Assembly (NCBI GenBank): GCA_963930645.1
Contig: OZ005653.1
Span: 112,139,259 to 112,203,258 of the forward strand
Source of the DNA: Salticus scenicus
Taxonomy: Eukaryota > Arthropoda > Arachnida > Araneae > Salticidae
DNA length: 64,000 nucleotides
Reading direction: 5' to 3'
Of the stretch, positions 23,931 to 36,607 are shown piece after piece. The notes under the pieces were generated by a model. It worked only from the letters and a program-made list of their open reading frames with translations. It did not search any database and was not told where the DNA came from. A program made the position numbers and the translations under genes. The first letter of the stretch is position 1, and every line of letters begins with the position of its first letter.

Positions 23931-24746
23931 TTTTTTGTTTCTAATAAAATCCTAATCAGAACAATTTTGCATTCAGCAAACATTCCTTTTCAGTTATTTT
24001 TACACAAAGATAGAATTACATGTTTATTTTTATATTTCTAATTCGGATTTAATAAATGAAAAATGAAATTAGTGTGTTATGGCGACATTAAAACTTTCTC
24101 CCATATCTCTCTATACAAATACATCGAGTGCTAATTGTTAATTAAACCATTTATTATTATTATTTTTTTTTTCAGTATGAATATAAACATTTTTATCTTA
24201 GAGATATAAAACTTTAAATAACAGGAGAAATACATTTTTTATTCTTTCATCTTCTAGTCCCTTTTGTCTTATGTTAAATGAAAAAAAAAAAAAAATACCG
24301 CAGATCTACGATTTAGCCATTTGTTTTAAAGGGAATAATTAAAAAAAAAAAAAAAAAACACTCAGAATGAAAAAGTGCACACCCCAAGAGGGGAGGTGGG
24401 AACTTCTAAATGTGCAATATGCTTCCTGGTTGCCCATTACTTTTATAAATACTTCTTTGTTAAATTTACAATTATTTGTTTTAAAACATATTCATTGTGT
24501 ACATTTACAGGAAATTTTGTCCTACAATTTCCGATTAAAATATATGAATATAAGCAATAATTTATGTTAATTTGCAATTATATATAAATTATTACGAAAC
24601 TCCGTACATTGTTTCTAAAGCTAAAATTTTAAACTCTTTTTTTTTTTTCTTTTTAAATTTAACTTTATAGATGCCTATATATATATATGTGTGTATATAT
24701 GCTTTTTTTCTCACACAGAAAGACAGGTATTTTCTGAAAATGCTCC
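23931..24746. other. AT-rich stretch, no gene recognised
   Basis: A runs near 24280 and 24341-24358; T run near 24639; TA/TG run near 24678. The short ORF at 24367-24570 shows no recognisable family. Confidence 0.55.
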
Positions 24747-25656
24747 AATTGGTGTCAGTATTTTTTAGAACGTGCAGATCCATAGAAAACGTACGTTTGC
24801 TTAATTTGCATTCAGATTTTTAGTGCTAAACATTCTTACAAATTTTTCAAATTTTATTCTAAAAGGATTTTCATAAATAATTTGAAACTTTTTTTTTTTA
24901 ATAATGCAATTGTATGCTAATGTTAAGGATACATAACTAACGTTATATTACGTTATTATAAGATCAATAAATTTTCGAAATTTTGTACTAAAATATATAG
25001 CACTTTCTTAGCTTTAATTCTCAAGTTAAACTGGCTTCTTGAAAAGAAAGATCGGTATTTAATTAAAAGTAACTTTCAGTCTTCAAAGAGTTTCTCGAGA
25101 GAAAATGCACCTCATTGATTTCTCTCCCATACTTTAGCATGGATAATAATTAAGGTTCTATTTCTTGTTACGTGGTTTATAACTGTTTTGACGTTCAAAT
25201 TGGTGTCAGTATTTTTTAGAACGTGTAGATCCATATAAAACGTACGTTTGCTTAATTTGCACTCAGATTTTTAGTGCTAAACATTCTTACAAATTTTTCA
25301 AATTTTATTCTAAAAGGATTTTCATAAATAATTTGAAATGTTTTTTTTTTTTTTTTTTTGAATAATGCAATTGTATGCTAATGTTAAGGATACATAACTA
25401 ACGTTATATTACGTTATTATAAGATCAATAAATTTTCGAAATTTTGTACTAAAATATATAGCACTTTCTTAGCTTTAATTCTCAAGTTAAACTGGCTTCT
25501 TGAAAAGAAAGTTCGGTATTTAATTAAAAGTAACTTTCAGTCTTCAAAGAGTTTCTCGAGAGAAAATGCACCTCATTGATTTCTCTCCCATACTTTAGCA
25601 TGGATAATAATTAAGGTTCTATTTCTTGTTACGTGGTTTATAACTGTTTTGACGTT
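24747..25656. repeat. Recent tandem duplication, two ~450-bp units
   Basis: Units 24747-25196 and 25198-25656 align end to end from TTGGTGTCAGTATTTTTTAG to GTTTTGACGTT. They differ by about five substitutions and by the length of one T run (25340-25360 is longer than 24890-24899). The unit is AT-rich and non-coding. Either a recent local duplication or an assembly artefact would give this. Confidence 0.9.
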
Positions 25657-25893
25657 GAAAGAAGAAAGTAAAATGAAATGTTAGTTTCACAAACAATATT
25701 AGGACAACAGTTGACATTAATTATATATATATATATATATATTACTCCATTGCTATGGCTCATTCCAAATTATTATAGAACTGTTTATAGGGGAAAAAGA
25801 ATACTGAATGTATATAAAAAAAAATAATTAAAATTCGTTTGTTAATTGTTAATTTAGAAATTATTCCCAATGTCATAACTTTTGTTGAAACTT

Positions 25894-25946
<53 letters not shown>

Positions 25947-26817
25947 AGTACTTTTCCAAAAAATCTAGTAATTAATTTGTTACAAAATTTTTATAGTTTG
26001 TAAACAAATAAAATAAAGTAAAGGTAGAAGATTATTTTTTTCATAAAATTTTACTTGAAATCAGATAATTTTTTTCCCGTTATTTTTATTAATGTGTGTA
26101 AACAATGTTTACTAACATTTATTCTAGTTTTATGAAATTAGATTTAGAGACAAATTAAAATCTGAAGCATAAACTAAAGTACATGGGGCGTTTTTAAATT
26201 AGCGATTAATTAAAAAAGTAAACCAATATCTTATTATTTATTTATATATCTTACTTTTAACTTTATATTTTTCTATCTATAAACAGTTCTACATTAATAT
26301 GCAATACTTCACAGCAATGCTGCAGTGTATAAAGTTGTAAGAAATCGCTGTTCACTGTTGTGTTAAATTTGAAAATTTGAAAATATAATAAAAATATTAA
26401 AAACATGCTCATGCAAAATTTGAAATTATTTACTTCGTAGTATGCGTATAAGAAAAATTAAAGCAACAATAATTTGTTTTTTATTTTCCATTTCAAATAT
26501 ATATATATATATATATATATTTAAAACAAATTAAATGCGCATAAGGTTGATATGCACTTAAAAAAATAAAATAAATAAATAAGTAATAATAATAATTGCA
26601 TAATATGCATCTTCAACATAAGTAGTAACTTTAAAGTGATATTACTTCAATTATTTTCAAAAGAAATCTTTAGAAGAATTAAAAGGGAAAACAAAATAGG
26701 AAAGAAAAGTAATGATAATGGCATTAAGATTTCACATAAATAAAGATATATGTAAGTCCAAATATCAAATTGAAACACTGTTTTTCAGTTCTGAATCGCA
26801 TTTAGGTCGTTCCGTAA

Positions 26818-26852
<35 letters not shown>

Positions 26853-27748
26853 TAGTGTAATATTTAATTTTCAAACAATGAGGATACACAAAAGAGAAAA
26901 AAATAATAATGGAGAATTTTACAGTAAATATCTCACTACTTTTTTATTTTATATAAAAAATTTTGAAGATGAAATTCGCATACCAATAAAATAATGAAAA
27001 AAAAAAGAAGTTGATAATGATGAGATGATGAAGATGATGATGTCGATGAAGAAAATTAAATTTAATGAAGAAAGGAAAAACATGTTTTATTTTAACATTT
27101 GGGCGAGTGAGTATACCATCCTTAATCTAGAATGCATCTGTAACACGAATTATGGAATTATATTAATTATTTGACAACGAACAGGACATTTCAGTTTTAT
27201 GTACATTTAGAAAAAGAAATGACCATTTACCCCCTCCCCCTTAATGTCTCCGACTTTCGTCGTATAAATATGCGGTTGTTGTCCATCGATAAGTGTTAAC
27301 ACATGGTTTATAATGACATATTTAGAGTTTTCTTTGGGTTGTCTAGATTGCTTGGTTTTGTCTAAACTTGCTACAACTTCAACTTTTAAAAGTGGCTGAA
27401 CCCATTTTTGTCTTTTTTGGTGTTACTTGGGTGAAATCAACCCGAATAATGGAGTTTTATTTTATTTGTGATAAATATTTTCAATTTTATATAATATTTA
27501 AAAAAATGTTTTTTTTTTTTGTTTTTTTTTTTTTTTTTCAATTGCCATAAACTATTATAAAGTCTTGTCAACTTTTTTGGATTACAGGTTGGAATTTTCC
27601 GTGGTTTTATCTAAAACCCACATAAATACGGGCTAGGAAACCTTAGAAATAACACCATCGTGAGCCCACCATCTTAGGCCTAAGACACTCATGTAATCTG
27701 TTGGCTTTAATCCCCCTCTCCCCCCATTAATTATTATTATTATTATTA

Positions 27749-27803
<55 letters not shown>

Positions 27804-28369
27804 TTTTTTTTAATAAAGGAGAAAAGTATTATGTTACGTTAGCCTTTTCAATAAAATTTTAGAAAGTAATATAATCTCACGTACTTAATACTGATTTTGA
27901 AAGTACACAATTTTACATATTTAATTTACATCAAAAAATCACTAAAATTTGAACAGTCTGATTATTTTAGATTACTTTGAGCTTTATTTTTTTTTTTTTT
28001 TAGTGTGGTAATATACTGTACAGCACATTTTAGTTACTTTTGTTATAATAAATAAAGTTTTTCAGAAATAATCTGTGAACATTTTATCTTTTACCATATC
28101 TAAAGTATATCACCATTTACACATTTCTGTACTTGAAATTTTCTACAAAAGTAAATGAGATACCAGTTTTATGCAACTAAAAACTTTTCCAAGAAATGCA
28201 AATTTTATATAATTTATATGTAAGATTGTCCATTGTGTATTTTAATTAGCTTAATTTATCACTATCATTTACGTACTTCTAAAGATGCTTTAAAATAATG
28301 GCAAAATATAGCTTTTTGTGCGTTTTTTATTGATTAATATTTATTCATTTAAATCCGTGAAAATTTTAG

Positions 28370-28417
<48 letters not shown>

Positions 28418-29081
28418 ATATTTAAATATATAAATTATGCAATACAGACTTTTTACAACTTGCAATAAAATGCACATGAAGCTGATGGCGCACAAAAAGC
28501 AGATACATAATAGTTGTTTCGTATCGAAATAATTAAGCATGGCCTTTCATCAAGTAAAAAGTTGTCACAATAAGCATTACGAAAGAAAACATAAAAAGTG
28601 GACTGATCGTCAACTCGAATTGCATAACCCTGCCAAACGTATTGTCTTAAACAAATCAAGAAGACTTCTGATGGTAAAATGAAACTGTAATTTAAAAGCA
28701 TTTCACAGAAATTACATGTATATGTTGTGGTTCAATTAACATATAATTCAAGAGCATCGTAAACATTTAATTTAGCAGCAATCTATCCCATCTGTACAAG
28801 AACTCTGAATATAGAAAAAATCTTTAAATCGACCATATAAAAATAAATGATGTTTCCCAAACAAGTATAGAAATTACTGTTAGAAACTTATGATTATCGA
28901 CATAGATTTATAAAAATGTTTTAGCGGAAAAATTTGTCGTCCATATGATTGATTTTGGCAACATTTGTTAATAACTGGGTAACGTGTCGTTTTGTCACCA
29001 TGCCGGCAGAAGGCTTAATTATAATGAAAGTTCGTTTATTTAATGCATAAAAAATTTAAATTTTTCAAATATTTAATCACT

Positions 29082-29126
<45 letters not shown>

Positions 29127-29518
29127 AATCTGACTATAAAAATATCAATATATTCGGCAGTATATCCATGTTTAATGGGATGACAGACATTATAGTTATA
29201 TATATATATATATATTGGTTTTCAAAATTATAAAACGTAATTGACAAAAAAAAAAAAAAAAAAAAAGATAACAATTTCTCAAAAAATTTAGAATGCTGCA
29301 CGCAGACTAGTTTTAAATTTTTCCTTTTGATTTTACATTATTATAATTAAACAGCATGTTCTAAACAAATTTGGGTATTACTTTGTCGACTGATTGATAA
29401 GTTTTTAAATACTTTGCTTGAATGACAAAATTTGCATGAAATTTCTGTATTGAAAAAAAAAAAAGTATATATTTAAAAAAAAAAAAAAATTCTCTTATCA
29501 ATAAATAATCAGCATATT
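25657..29518. other. Long AT-rich stretch with many (TA)n microsatellites
   Basis: (TA)n at about 25720-25742, 25894-25943, 26498-26520, 27756-27797, 28371-28413, 29084-29123 and 29196-29216. Long A run at 26825-26851, T runs at 27507-27538. 27230-27720 is of higher complexity (TCTAGATTGCTTGGTTTTG, CACCATCGTGAGCCCACCATC), but no ORF or repeat partner was found. Short ORFs, including 28453-28701 on the minus strand, show no family I recognise. Confidence 0.5.
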
Positions 29519-29730
29519 TCATTATAAGTACAAAACTTTGAATAAACACCATAAAACGCAATAAACTCGCAAGAGTTGCTTCTTGGCCAAAAACAGATGC
29601 CCCTTTTTCAGACGAACCAAATCGGCACGAGTACTGCAATCAAATCGGGAACGCAGACCCGAGACCCGAAATAATTGTTGCGAGTTTGTTGCATTTTATG
29701 GTGTTTATTTAAAATTTTGTAGTTATTAAT
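29519..29730. mobile_element. Foldback MITE family Y, copy 3 (palindromic)
   Basis: The arms pair across the whole 210 bases: TACAAAACTTTGAATAAACACC with GGTGTTTATTTAAAATTTTGTA, GCAATAAACTCGCAA with TTGCGAGTTTGTTGC. The centre is GCACGAGTACTGCAATCAAATCGG. This is the best preserved copy of the family also seen at 15065 and 18195. Non-coding. Confidence 0.75.
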
Positions 29731-30104
29731 GCAAAAGTAATTTCTGTGTTTTTTCTTATTAACATAATTCATAAGCCAAATATCTTTGAAATATTTAATT
29801 AAACAATAATAATTTAAAATTGAAGGTGAAAATTATAACTAGTTTTGTATTAAACATTTTAATGTTTTAAAAAAATGGAGAAATTTTAATATTAAATTTA
29901 AACGTATGCAAACATTCATAACTCTAAGACGGTAATCTACTAAAAATTTTTAAAGATGTTCACCATTATCTTAAACTGATTAGAAAATATTTTTTTCTAA
30001 AAAGGGTAAACTTTCATATTTTCCAAATTGAAATTTTATTTATTGGTCTATTACTTAATACAATAAACATAACAATAACATAAAATCTCTGAATGAAAAG
30101 TTGG
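29731..30104. other. AT-rich spacer, nothing recognised
   Basis: No ORF, repeat pair or motif. Confidence 0.6.
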
Positions 30105-30965
30105 ACTTTACCTACTGGTCTGTGTATCATACGCATCAAAGTTATGTATATTAATCGATCATAAATTAAAATGTTTCCTACGCGCCTGCATACTTTATAA
30201 AGCAAAGTTGTGTAAAATTACCGAACATAAGCGTGGAACCCTAAATATTAATCTGCATACGTTGTACTGATCAATAATAAGGTATTAATAGGGTATCAAA
30301 AATAAGGGATTAAAAAACTTCTGTTAAGTCCCCAATCGCATTACTACGAACTTACTTGTTGATCAAAATGAGTATAACAACATCCTTGCATGAGGTAACC
30401 GTTTTTGAAAGTGAATTCTTACCTAATGATCTACTTACGCCACTCTACAATATTGTGTAAAGAAGAAAAATGTTGTGTAAAGTTGTTCGCGAGAGATGAG
30501 CCTTACATACTAATACTGGTATGCATACGTTACACAAATGTTTTATATAAAGTTACCGTTTGGCAGAGTGGAAATTCACCTACTGGTATGCATACATTGC
30601 ACAACAATGTTGTGTATAGTTACCGTTTGCCGTAGTGGAACCTTAATTACTGATCTGCATACGATACGCAACATTGTTGTGTAAAATTATCATTTGCGAT
30701 AGTAGAGATTTACCTACTGATCTGCATACGTTACACACCATTGTAGTATAAAGTTACCGTTTGCGAAAGTGGAATCTTACCTACTGATGTGTATAAGTTA
30801 CACAACATTTTAGTGTAAAGTTTCTGTTTGCGAGAGAGGAACCTTACCTACTGATCTGCATACGTTACACAACAATGTTGTGTAAAGTTACCATCATGGA
30901 ACCTTATTTTTTGCCTTGCATAAATTACACAACAAACTTGTGTAATATCATTGATTTTAACAGTG
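30105..30965. repeat. Tandem array of ~67-70-bp units with palindromic core
   Basis: At least eight recognisable units, the clearest with CTGCATACG (or a variant) at about 30519, 30589, 30654, 30721, 30788, 30857 and 30914; degraded units extend left to ~30105. Consensus parts: CTTACCTACTGATCTGCATACG, then TTACACAACAATGTTGTGTAA (a near-perfect palindrome with ~10-bp arms), then AGTTACCGTTTGCGAAAGTGGAA. The palindrome is kept in most units. A decayed half-unit extends to ~31080 with ACACAA motifs. Non-coding. Confidence 0.85.
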
Positions 30966-31622
30966 TAAATTTTCTTCACGGATTACAAAGGTTACACAAG
31001 TATAGTTGGTAAGGTTTCTCAATATTGTTGAGGCAAGTAAAATCTCCCAAAACATTGTTAAGTAAAGTTACACAAAAGTTTTTACAGTGAAGGGTTTTAT
31101 ATTGTTCTGAAAATGCAACCTTTGAAATAACATTTTTCTTGTTCATATAAATTTTCTTCGCTTCTCCAAAGGCTACAGTGTCTCTTCTGAGATATTGGCT
31201 AGCTTTCTTCTACAACTTGAACAAAAGTTTCTGAGCATATTAACGTAATACAACATATTACGTCCATATGTATTACGCAACGTATAAATGTATACTTTAA
31301 AGTGGTTTCGAATTTTTGCAAGTCTCACAGACAATTTCCAGTATCTTTCATGATTTTAAATATTTTAAAATACATTTTATAAAGTTTCGTTGGAGACTAA
31401 CAACGTAAATTTTTTTAAATAACATTAGCATTTTAGTTATTATTAGAAATTTTTTTAGATTTTATTTTAAACCCATGACATAATTTTTAATCTTAATATT
31501 TACCAGTTTTTAATAATGTAAAACCCGGTAAATATAAAGATTCATCTGACTTAAAAATGATTAAAAACGTAAAATTATAAATTGGTTAGCTTCTAAAACA
31601 GATTCAACAGGAAAGCATGTCT

Positions 31623-31663
<41 letters not shown>

Positions 31664-31829
31664 ATGCATTAATGGTGTTCTTCAACGATTTGTCACAAAT
31701 TTCTTAAACACATTGTTCTAAACAGGGGTTTCTATAATGTTACTCGCTTATGGATCACATTATTTTAAAATCTACACCAAAAAAATATTACTTTTGTCTG
31801 TAAATTTGTCATAATAATAATAATAATAA
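30966..31829. other. AT-rich stretch
   Basis: (TTTA)n at 31621-31662 and (AAT)n at 31811-31832. No gene supported. Confidence 0.65.
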
Positions 31830-32235
31830 TAATGCAATATTCTCACGTTTTACACACCATGAGAGCCAAAAATTACTTCAGAAAATTTTGTCTGTGTGTG
31901 TGCGTCATCGTGTCTGTATGTTTGCAGTGCTATTTTTGTCCGGGTATCACGAGAGAACGGCTGGAAAAAATCGAACTGCGCTTGGTAGAAATTTTGATCT
32001 TTATCCAACTTAAAATTATATTTATCAACTTTTTCTAAATTCCCGTCTTATCCTCCTCTGGGGAGAGGGGCAAAAGTCAAAAATACGTTTGTAAGCATAA
32101 TTCGGCTGCAAATTACTTCATAGTAAAGAAATTGTCCATGGGGAGACTAAACATGAGTACAAATAAAATATTATCTGCGAATTAGGAATTTTCGATTTTT
32201 AAGGGGGGGGAAAGGGAAAATCGATTTTTAGCGGG
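31830..32235 (+). mobile_element. Helitron-derived fragment
   Basis: 32040-32230 (GGGGCAAAAGTC, GCATAATTCGGCTGCAAATTACTTC, GTAAAGAAATTG, GGAGACTAAAC, ATGAGTACAAA, CTGCGAATTAGGAATTTTCGATTTTTAAGGGGGG in short landmarks) matches 45440-45560 and, inverted, the array at 965-1500. No terminal TC or CTRR hairpin is visible, so it is a fragment. 31890-31990 has GTCCGGGTATCACGAG, typical of element interiors. Confidence 0.55.
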
Positions 32236-33332
32236 AAATTTTGAAAATTCCGGATTTTTATAAAAATAATAACATAAATAGATAATTACGTTTGCCCTTT
32301 GATTTTTCTAAGTTCTTTATATATATATATATATATATACATACAGATTTATTTTTTTTTTATGTAATTAGAATATTTTAAATATAATTTTCAATTTATT
32401 TATTTTAATGAACTTTCTATACTTTCAATGTATTACATTTATTTTCCTTCTTTCTTTTTTTTTTTACACTATTTATCCCAAATCTTTCAAAACATTCGTA
32501 TATCTTAAACAATGAGATATTTCGTTCAAAATGATTTATTTAATAATAAAATAAAATTTCAAATATTTAATTGGAATTCCTAGCATTCCGAAATTAGGTG
32601 GAAATAATTTAAGTGGAAATTTTCATAAATTGATTTTTTATAAGGTATTTAATTAAATGCAGTGTTATAATCTGCCTTAATATATAATTAAATAACCATT
32701 TTCTCTTAGATATAAACACTTTATTTTGTAAAAAATTTAAAAATTGTTTTAGATTTTGTGATTTAGCAATGAATTAATTTTATTAAACGTACTTTGTTTC
32801 TTTTATTTTGACATTACTGAAAATTTATTAACTATTCAAATGAATTCATTGTTGAAACCATTAATTATATATATAATTATTATATACCATTATATATTTA
32901 TATGAATAAATTCAAATGAGTTATCCATTTAAAAGTGGTATTATTTTTCATTTACTGATCTGTATTTAAATATATATATATATATATATTCACTTATTAT
33001 TATTATTATTTCATTATATAGCAAACTATGCCGAAGAAAATAAAGTCGAACAGAATTTCTATTAAAAAGAAATATTTTTATAAGTTCGTAATGCAGATAT
33101 ATTTTTTTAAATTTTTCCATGCCATGTTTCTTTACACGTTTAAAAATTAGTTTGCACTACATGACGTCCATCTAAATTTTCCTATACAAATGCAGTAAGG
33201 AAAAATATTTCATTGCCATTATTATTTACTACAATATTACCTTCCCGCATGAAAGCAAAATATGTTCATTCTAGAGAAGTGTAAAACTTAATATTTACTG
33301 TAAGTAAATTTTTTTCTCCATATATATATATA
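32236..33332. other. AT-rich stretch
   Basis: (TA)n near 32320-32339 and 32970-32989; otherwise nothing recognised. Ends at the TA target of the Tc1 element. Confidence 0.65.
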
Positions 33333-35042
33333 CAGTGGTGGCCAAAAGTGTGGACATTTTTTGAAAGTTTCATGTTTTTCAATTTTGTTTGCTTGTAGAA
33401 TATATTAATTTTCCCTTAAATACAAATGTTTATATATCAAATTGAAGGTAATTTAATGTGCAATTTAATAACAAAAACAGAATTAAAATATGTGAATTAC
33501 AAAAAATGTTATGCTTATTTTAGTAGAACAAACAAACACAAATCGTTTTGAATAATGACGTGTTTTGTAATAAAAGCGTACTGACCAATCACAAACACTA
33601 TTCTGAGGACCAATCAAATGTCTGTAACTATAGTTTAGGTTATTTGGATGGTGAAAGAGTGATTGTTGTGGAAATATTTTGCGGAATGATGCATACTAGT
33701 ACAATTAAATAGAGTATTGCTGTTTTTGAATATTTTAAATCCTTTTTTTTTAATTAAACAAATTTTAAACAATGTCACCAACAAGAAGAACTGATTGGAC
33801 ATCTACAAAAAGAAACCGAATTGTCATATTGAGAGAAAATGGCCTCTCTTATGCTGAAATTGCAAGACATGTTGGTGGTTCAGTGACTTGTTCTGGTGTA
33901 CGAAAGTTCTGTTTACGTTATGAAAAACGAAATCAGTGGAAAATAAGGCCAAATCAGGCCGAAAAAAATGCACAAGTGCTACTGCCGATAGAAAAATTAA
34001 ATGGCTATGCCTTCAAGATAGAAAAATTCCATCAGATGCCATTAGATGTGAAATGAATGCAGCGGGGGGGAGGGGGGGTACTGCAGTAAGTTCAAGAACA
34101 ATAAGAAGGTTATCAGGATTTGGACTACAAGCTAGAATTCCAAGGAAAAAAAACATATTTAAATCAAAAGCAATGCGAAAAACGAGTTTAGTGGGCAAAA
34201 TAATACATTAAATGGTCCGAAAATCAATGGAAACAAGTAATCTGGAGCGATGAGAGTAAAATATTGCTCTTTGGTAGTGATGGTAGAAAATACGTGAGAC
34301 ATAGAGTAGGTGAAGCACTTCATCCTGATTGCATTGAAGCAACAACAAAAACCCAACAAATGTCATGATTTGGGCGTGTATGTCTGCAGATGGTGTGGGC
34401 CGATTAATGGCATCCTGAATGCCAAAAAATAAATCGAACTGTCCTGGAACCAAAACTGATACCTTCCATCAGGGATCTCTTCCCCAACAAAGCACCATTT
34501 ATTTTTCAGCAGGATTCAGCTCCATGCCATACAGCAAAAGTATGCAAAGCTTGGTTTCAAAATAAAGGCATAGATATATTACCATGGCCAGGAAACAGCC
34601 CTGATCTCAATCCAATTGAAAATTTCTGGCGACATTTGAAAATTCTTGTACGAAAAAAAGTCCATCCAATAAAAGACAACTTATTGAATTTATAATTGAT
34701 TCTTGGCACCATGTGATTACGAAAGATGAACTACAAACACTCGTTTACTCGATGAAAAGACGTTGTGAGTCTTAAAAAATAAGGGTTATCCTACTAAGTA
34801 TTGATTGTGTAACTATCACTTTAAAAATATGCAAATCTAACATAGATCTTACTGTTAGTTGCATAACATTTTTTGGAATACAAATATTGTAATACTGTTT
34901 TTGTTATTAAATTCTACATTAAATTACCTTCAATTTTATATATAAACATTTGTATTTAAGTGAAAATTAATATGTTCTACAAGCACACAAAGTTGAAAAA
35001 CATGAAACTTTCAAAAAATGTCCACACTTTTGGCCACCACTG
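33333..35042 (+). mobile_element. Tc1-like DNA transposon, complete but inactive
   Basis: Both ends are CAGTGGTGGCCAAAAGTGTGG in inverted orientation, each flanked by TA (33331-33332 and 35043-35044), the Tc1/mariner target duplication. The inverted repeats run ~150 bases with few mismatches. Length is 1710 bp. It contains one broken transposase reading frame on the plus strand. Confidence 0.95.
33772..34775 (+). pseudogene. Tc1-like transposase pseudogene
   Basis: The ATG at 33772 opens the helix-turn-helix part (LRENGLSYAEIARHVGGS). The frame then shifts near 33950, continues in the next frame (DRKIPSDAIRCEMN, SSRTIRRLSGFGLQARIPRKK), and returns to the first frame by ~34170. Catalytic region: WSDESK near 34246 gives the first Asp; QQDSAPCHTAKV near 34500 the second Asp; NSPDLNPIENFW near 34600 the Glu, so the DD34E type is kept. 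Internal stops occur near 34178, 34364 and 34415, and another shift near 34670 is needed to reach the C-terminal helix (LVYSMKRRC) and stop at 34773-34775. Total span ~335 codons, the usual Tc1 length. Inactive as written. Confidence 0.9.
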
Positions 35043-35592
35043 TATATATATCTTTTGTTAATAATGAAAAAAAATCGATATCTTTATTTTAAATTATCCC
35101 AGATGGATGATTGAACCATTTGTGTTAAAGGTATTGACAAGAAAAAATTCATATTTAACAAAAAAAAAAAAAAGTTATTTTCGTTTTTTTATTCTCAAAT
35201 ATCTTCAGTAGGTTCTGTCAAACAAATCACATGCATAAGGTCGTCCAGAAACTGTTTTTCATATTTTATTCGAAATATGGCTAATAACAGCAATTTTTCA
35301 CTCTTCAGAACGAGTATGGAGACTCTTAAATAAATAAGACACTGGCGAAAGAATGTTTCTTTCTCACTCTTTCGCAAGCAATTTTTCACTCTTCAGAAAG
35401 ATTGTTCTTGCAATAGATGATGACTTCACTCTTTGTGACAGAGCGACTGCACGTCACTCTTTCGAGAAAAGTGAGAAATGACACGTTTTCAAGAGCGATA
35501 ATAGTATTTTCTCAGTTTAATTGGTGTCAAAATAGTGGTTATTTTTTTTAAGGAGTGAAATTCTCTCTCTAGAAATTTTAGAGAGTAGGGTA
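35043..35592. other. AT-rich stretch with a short direct repeat
   Basis: CAATTTTTCACTCTTCAGAA occurs at 35291 and 35381; several CACTCTTT motifs lie around them. CTCTCTAGAAATTTTAGAGAG near 35563 is a short palindrome. No gene. Confidence 0.55.
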
Positions 35593-36607
35593 TCATTTGC
35601 GTTCAATTGCAGCCTGCAATCTTTTCTGCATCGAATAAACAAGATTTTGAGTATTGGATGGAGTATTTTTTGCCCATTCTTCTTTCAATTTGCATATTAA
35701 GACATTTTTTGATGCAATGTTGTATTTTTGATTTTTTTTCTTTACATTATTCGCAGATATTCCATTGGATTAAGGTCTGGGAATTGAGGGGGTGTCTGTA
35801 ACCGTCTAGAAACATAATAGAGCATAATATATTCTTTAATTATCTTAGCTGTATGCTTAGGATCAATGTACCGTTGAAAAATGAAGTCATCTTTAACTCC
35901 CAGTTTTTCGGTACTTGCTTTTAAATTTTTCCTCAATATGTCCAAGTGAACAAATATATCCATTATTCTACCTATTATATGTAACTATACGACTCCATTA
36001 GAGGGCATAAGCCCTCAAACCATGACACCACTTGCACTTCCTCCATGCTTAAGTGTCGAACGCATATTTTTCACATCTAATTCTGTATTCAGCTTTCTCC
36101 AAACTATACAGCGAACATTTAACTTAAAATAGTGAATTTGCTTTCATCTGACCAGATTACTTTTTTCCAGAATTCAGGAGGTTTATTTAAATGACTTTTT
36201 GCTAGAGCAATTGTCTTTTTCTGATTAATCTTCGAAATGTACGGTTCTGCTCTGGCTATTCTCCCATGATAATTAGCGTTTCTAAGCACATTTCGCTCAG
36301 TTTCTGGACAAACTCTTATATTGCACGTCACATTCAGATCTTCCGCAATATTAGAAGGAGAGAGTTTAGGATTAGCATTGCTTTTTCGAATTATATTTCT
36401 TTCTTCTCTAAATGATATTTTTTTAGGCCGTTCCCATCTTGGTCTTACACTAAGACCTCCTGTGTCTGGAATGTTTTATATTACTCGTAGAATAGTGGAA
36501 AGAGGCTTGTGTACAATTTTACCGATTAGACGAATAGATTTTCTTTCATCTCTTAACTTTATTATCAACCGTCTTAAAGCTAGAGGTACTTATTTTCCTT
36601 TTTCCAT
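35593..36607 (-). pseudogene. Second Tc1-like transposase pseudogene
   Basis: Read on the minus strand from an ATG at 36607 to a stop at 35593-35595, ~338 codons, normal for Tc1. Order: HTH part with KIVHKPLSTILRV, second HTH with RPRWERPKK and NPKLSPSNIAEDL, ETERNVLRNANYHGR, then WKKVIWSDESKF (first Asp). The middle motif reads FQRYIDPKHTAK where the family has an Asp before the N-D-P-K-H, so the second catalytic Asp appears lost. FPDLNPMEYL carries the Glu. Stops occur near 36590, 36480, 36020 and 35745, and a frameshift precedes the C-terminal LVYSMQKRLQAAIERK. It belongs to a different Tc1 lineage from the copy at 33772. Terminal repeats were not found. Confidence 0.9.
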
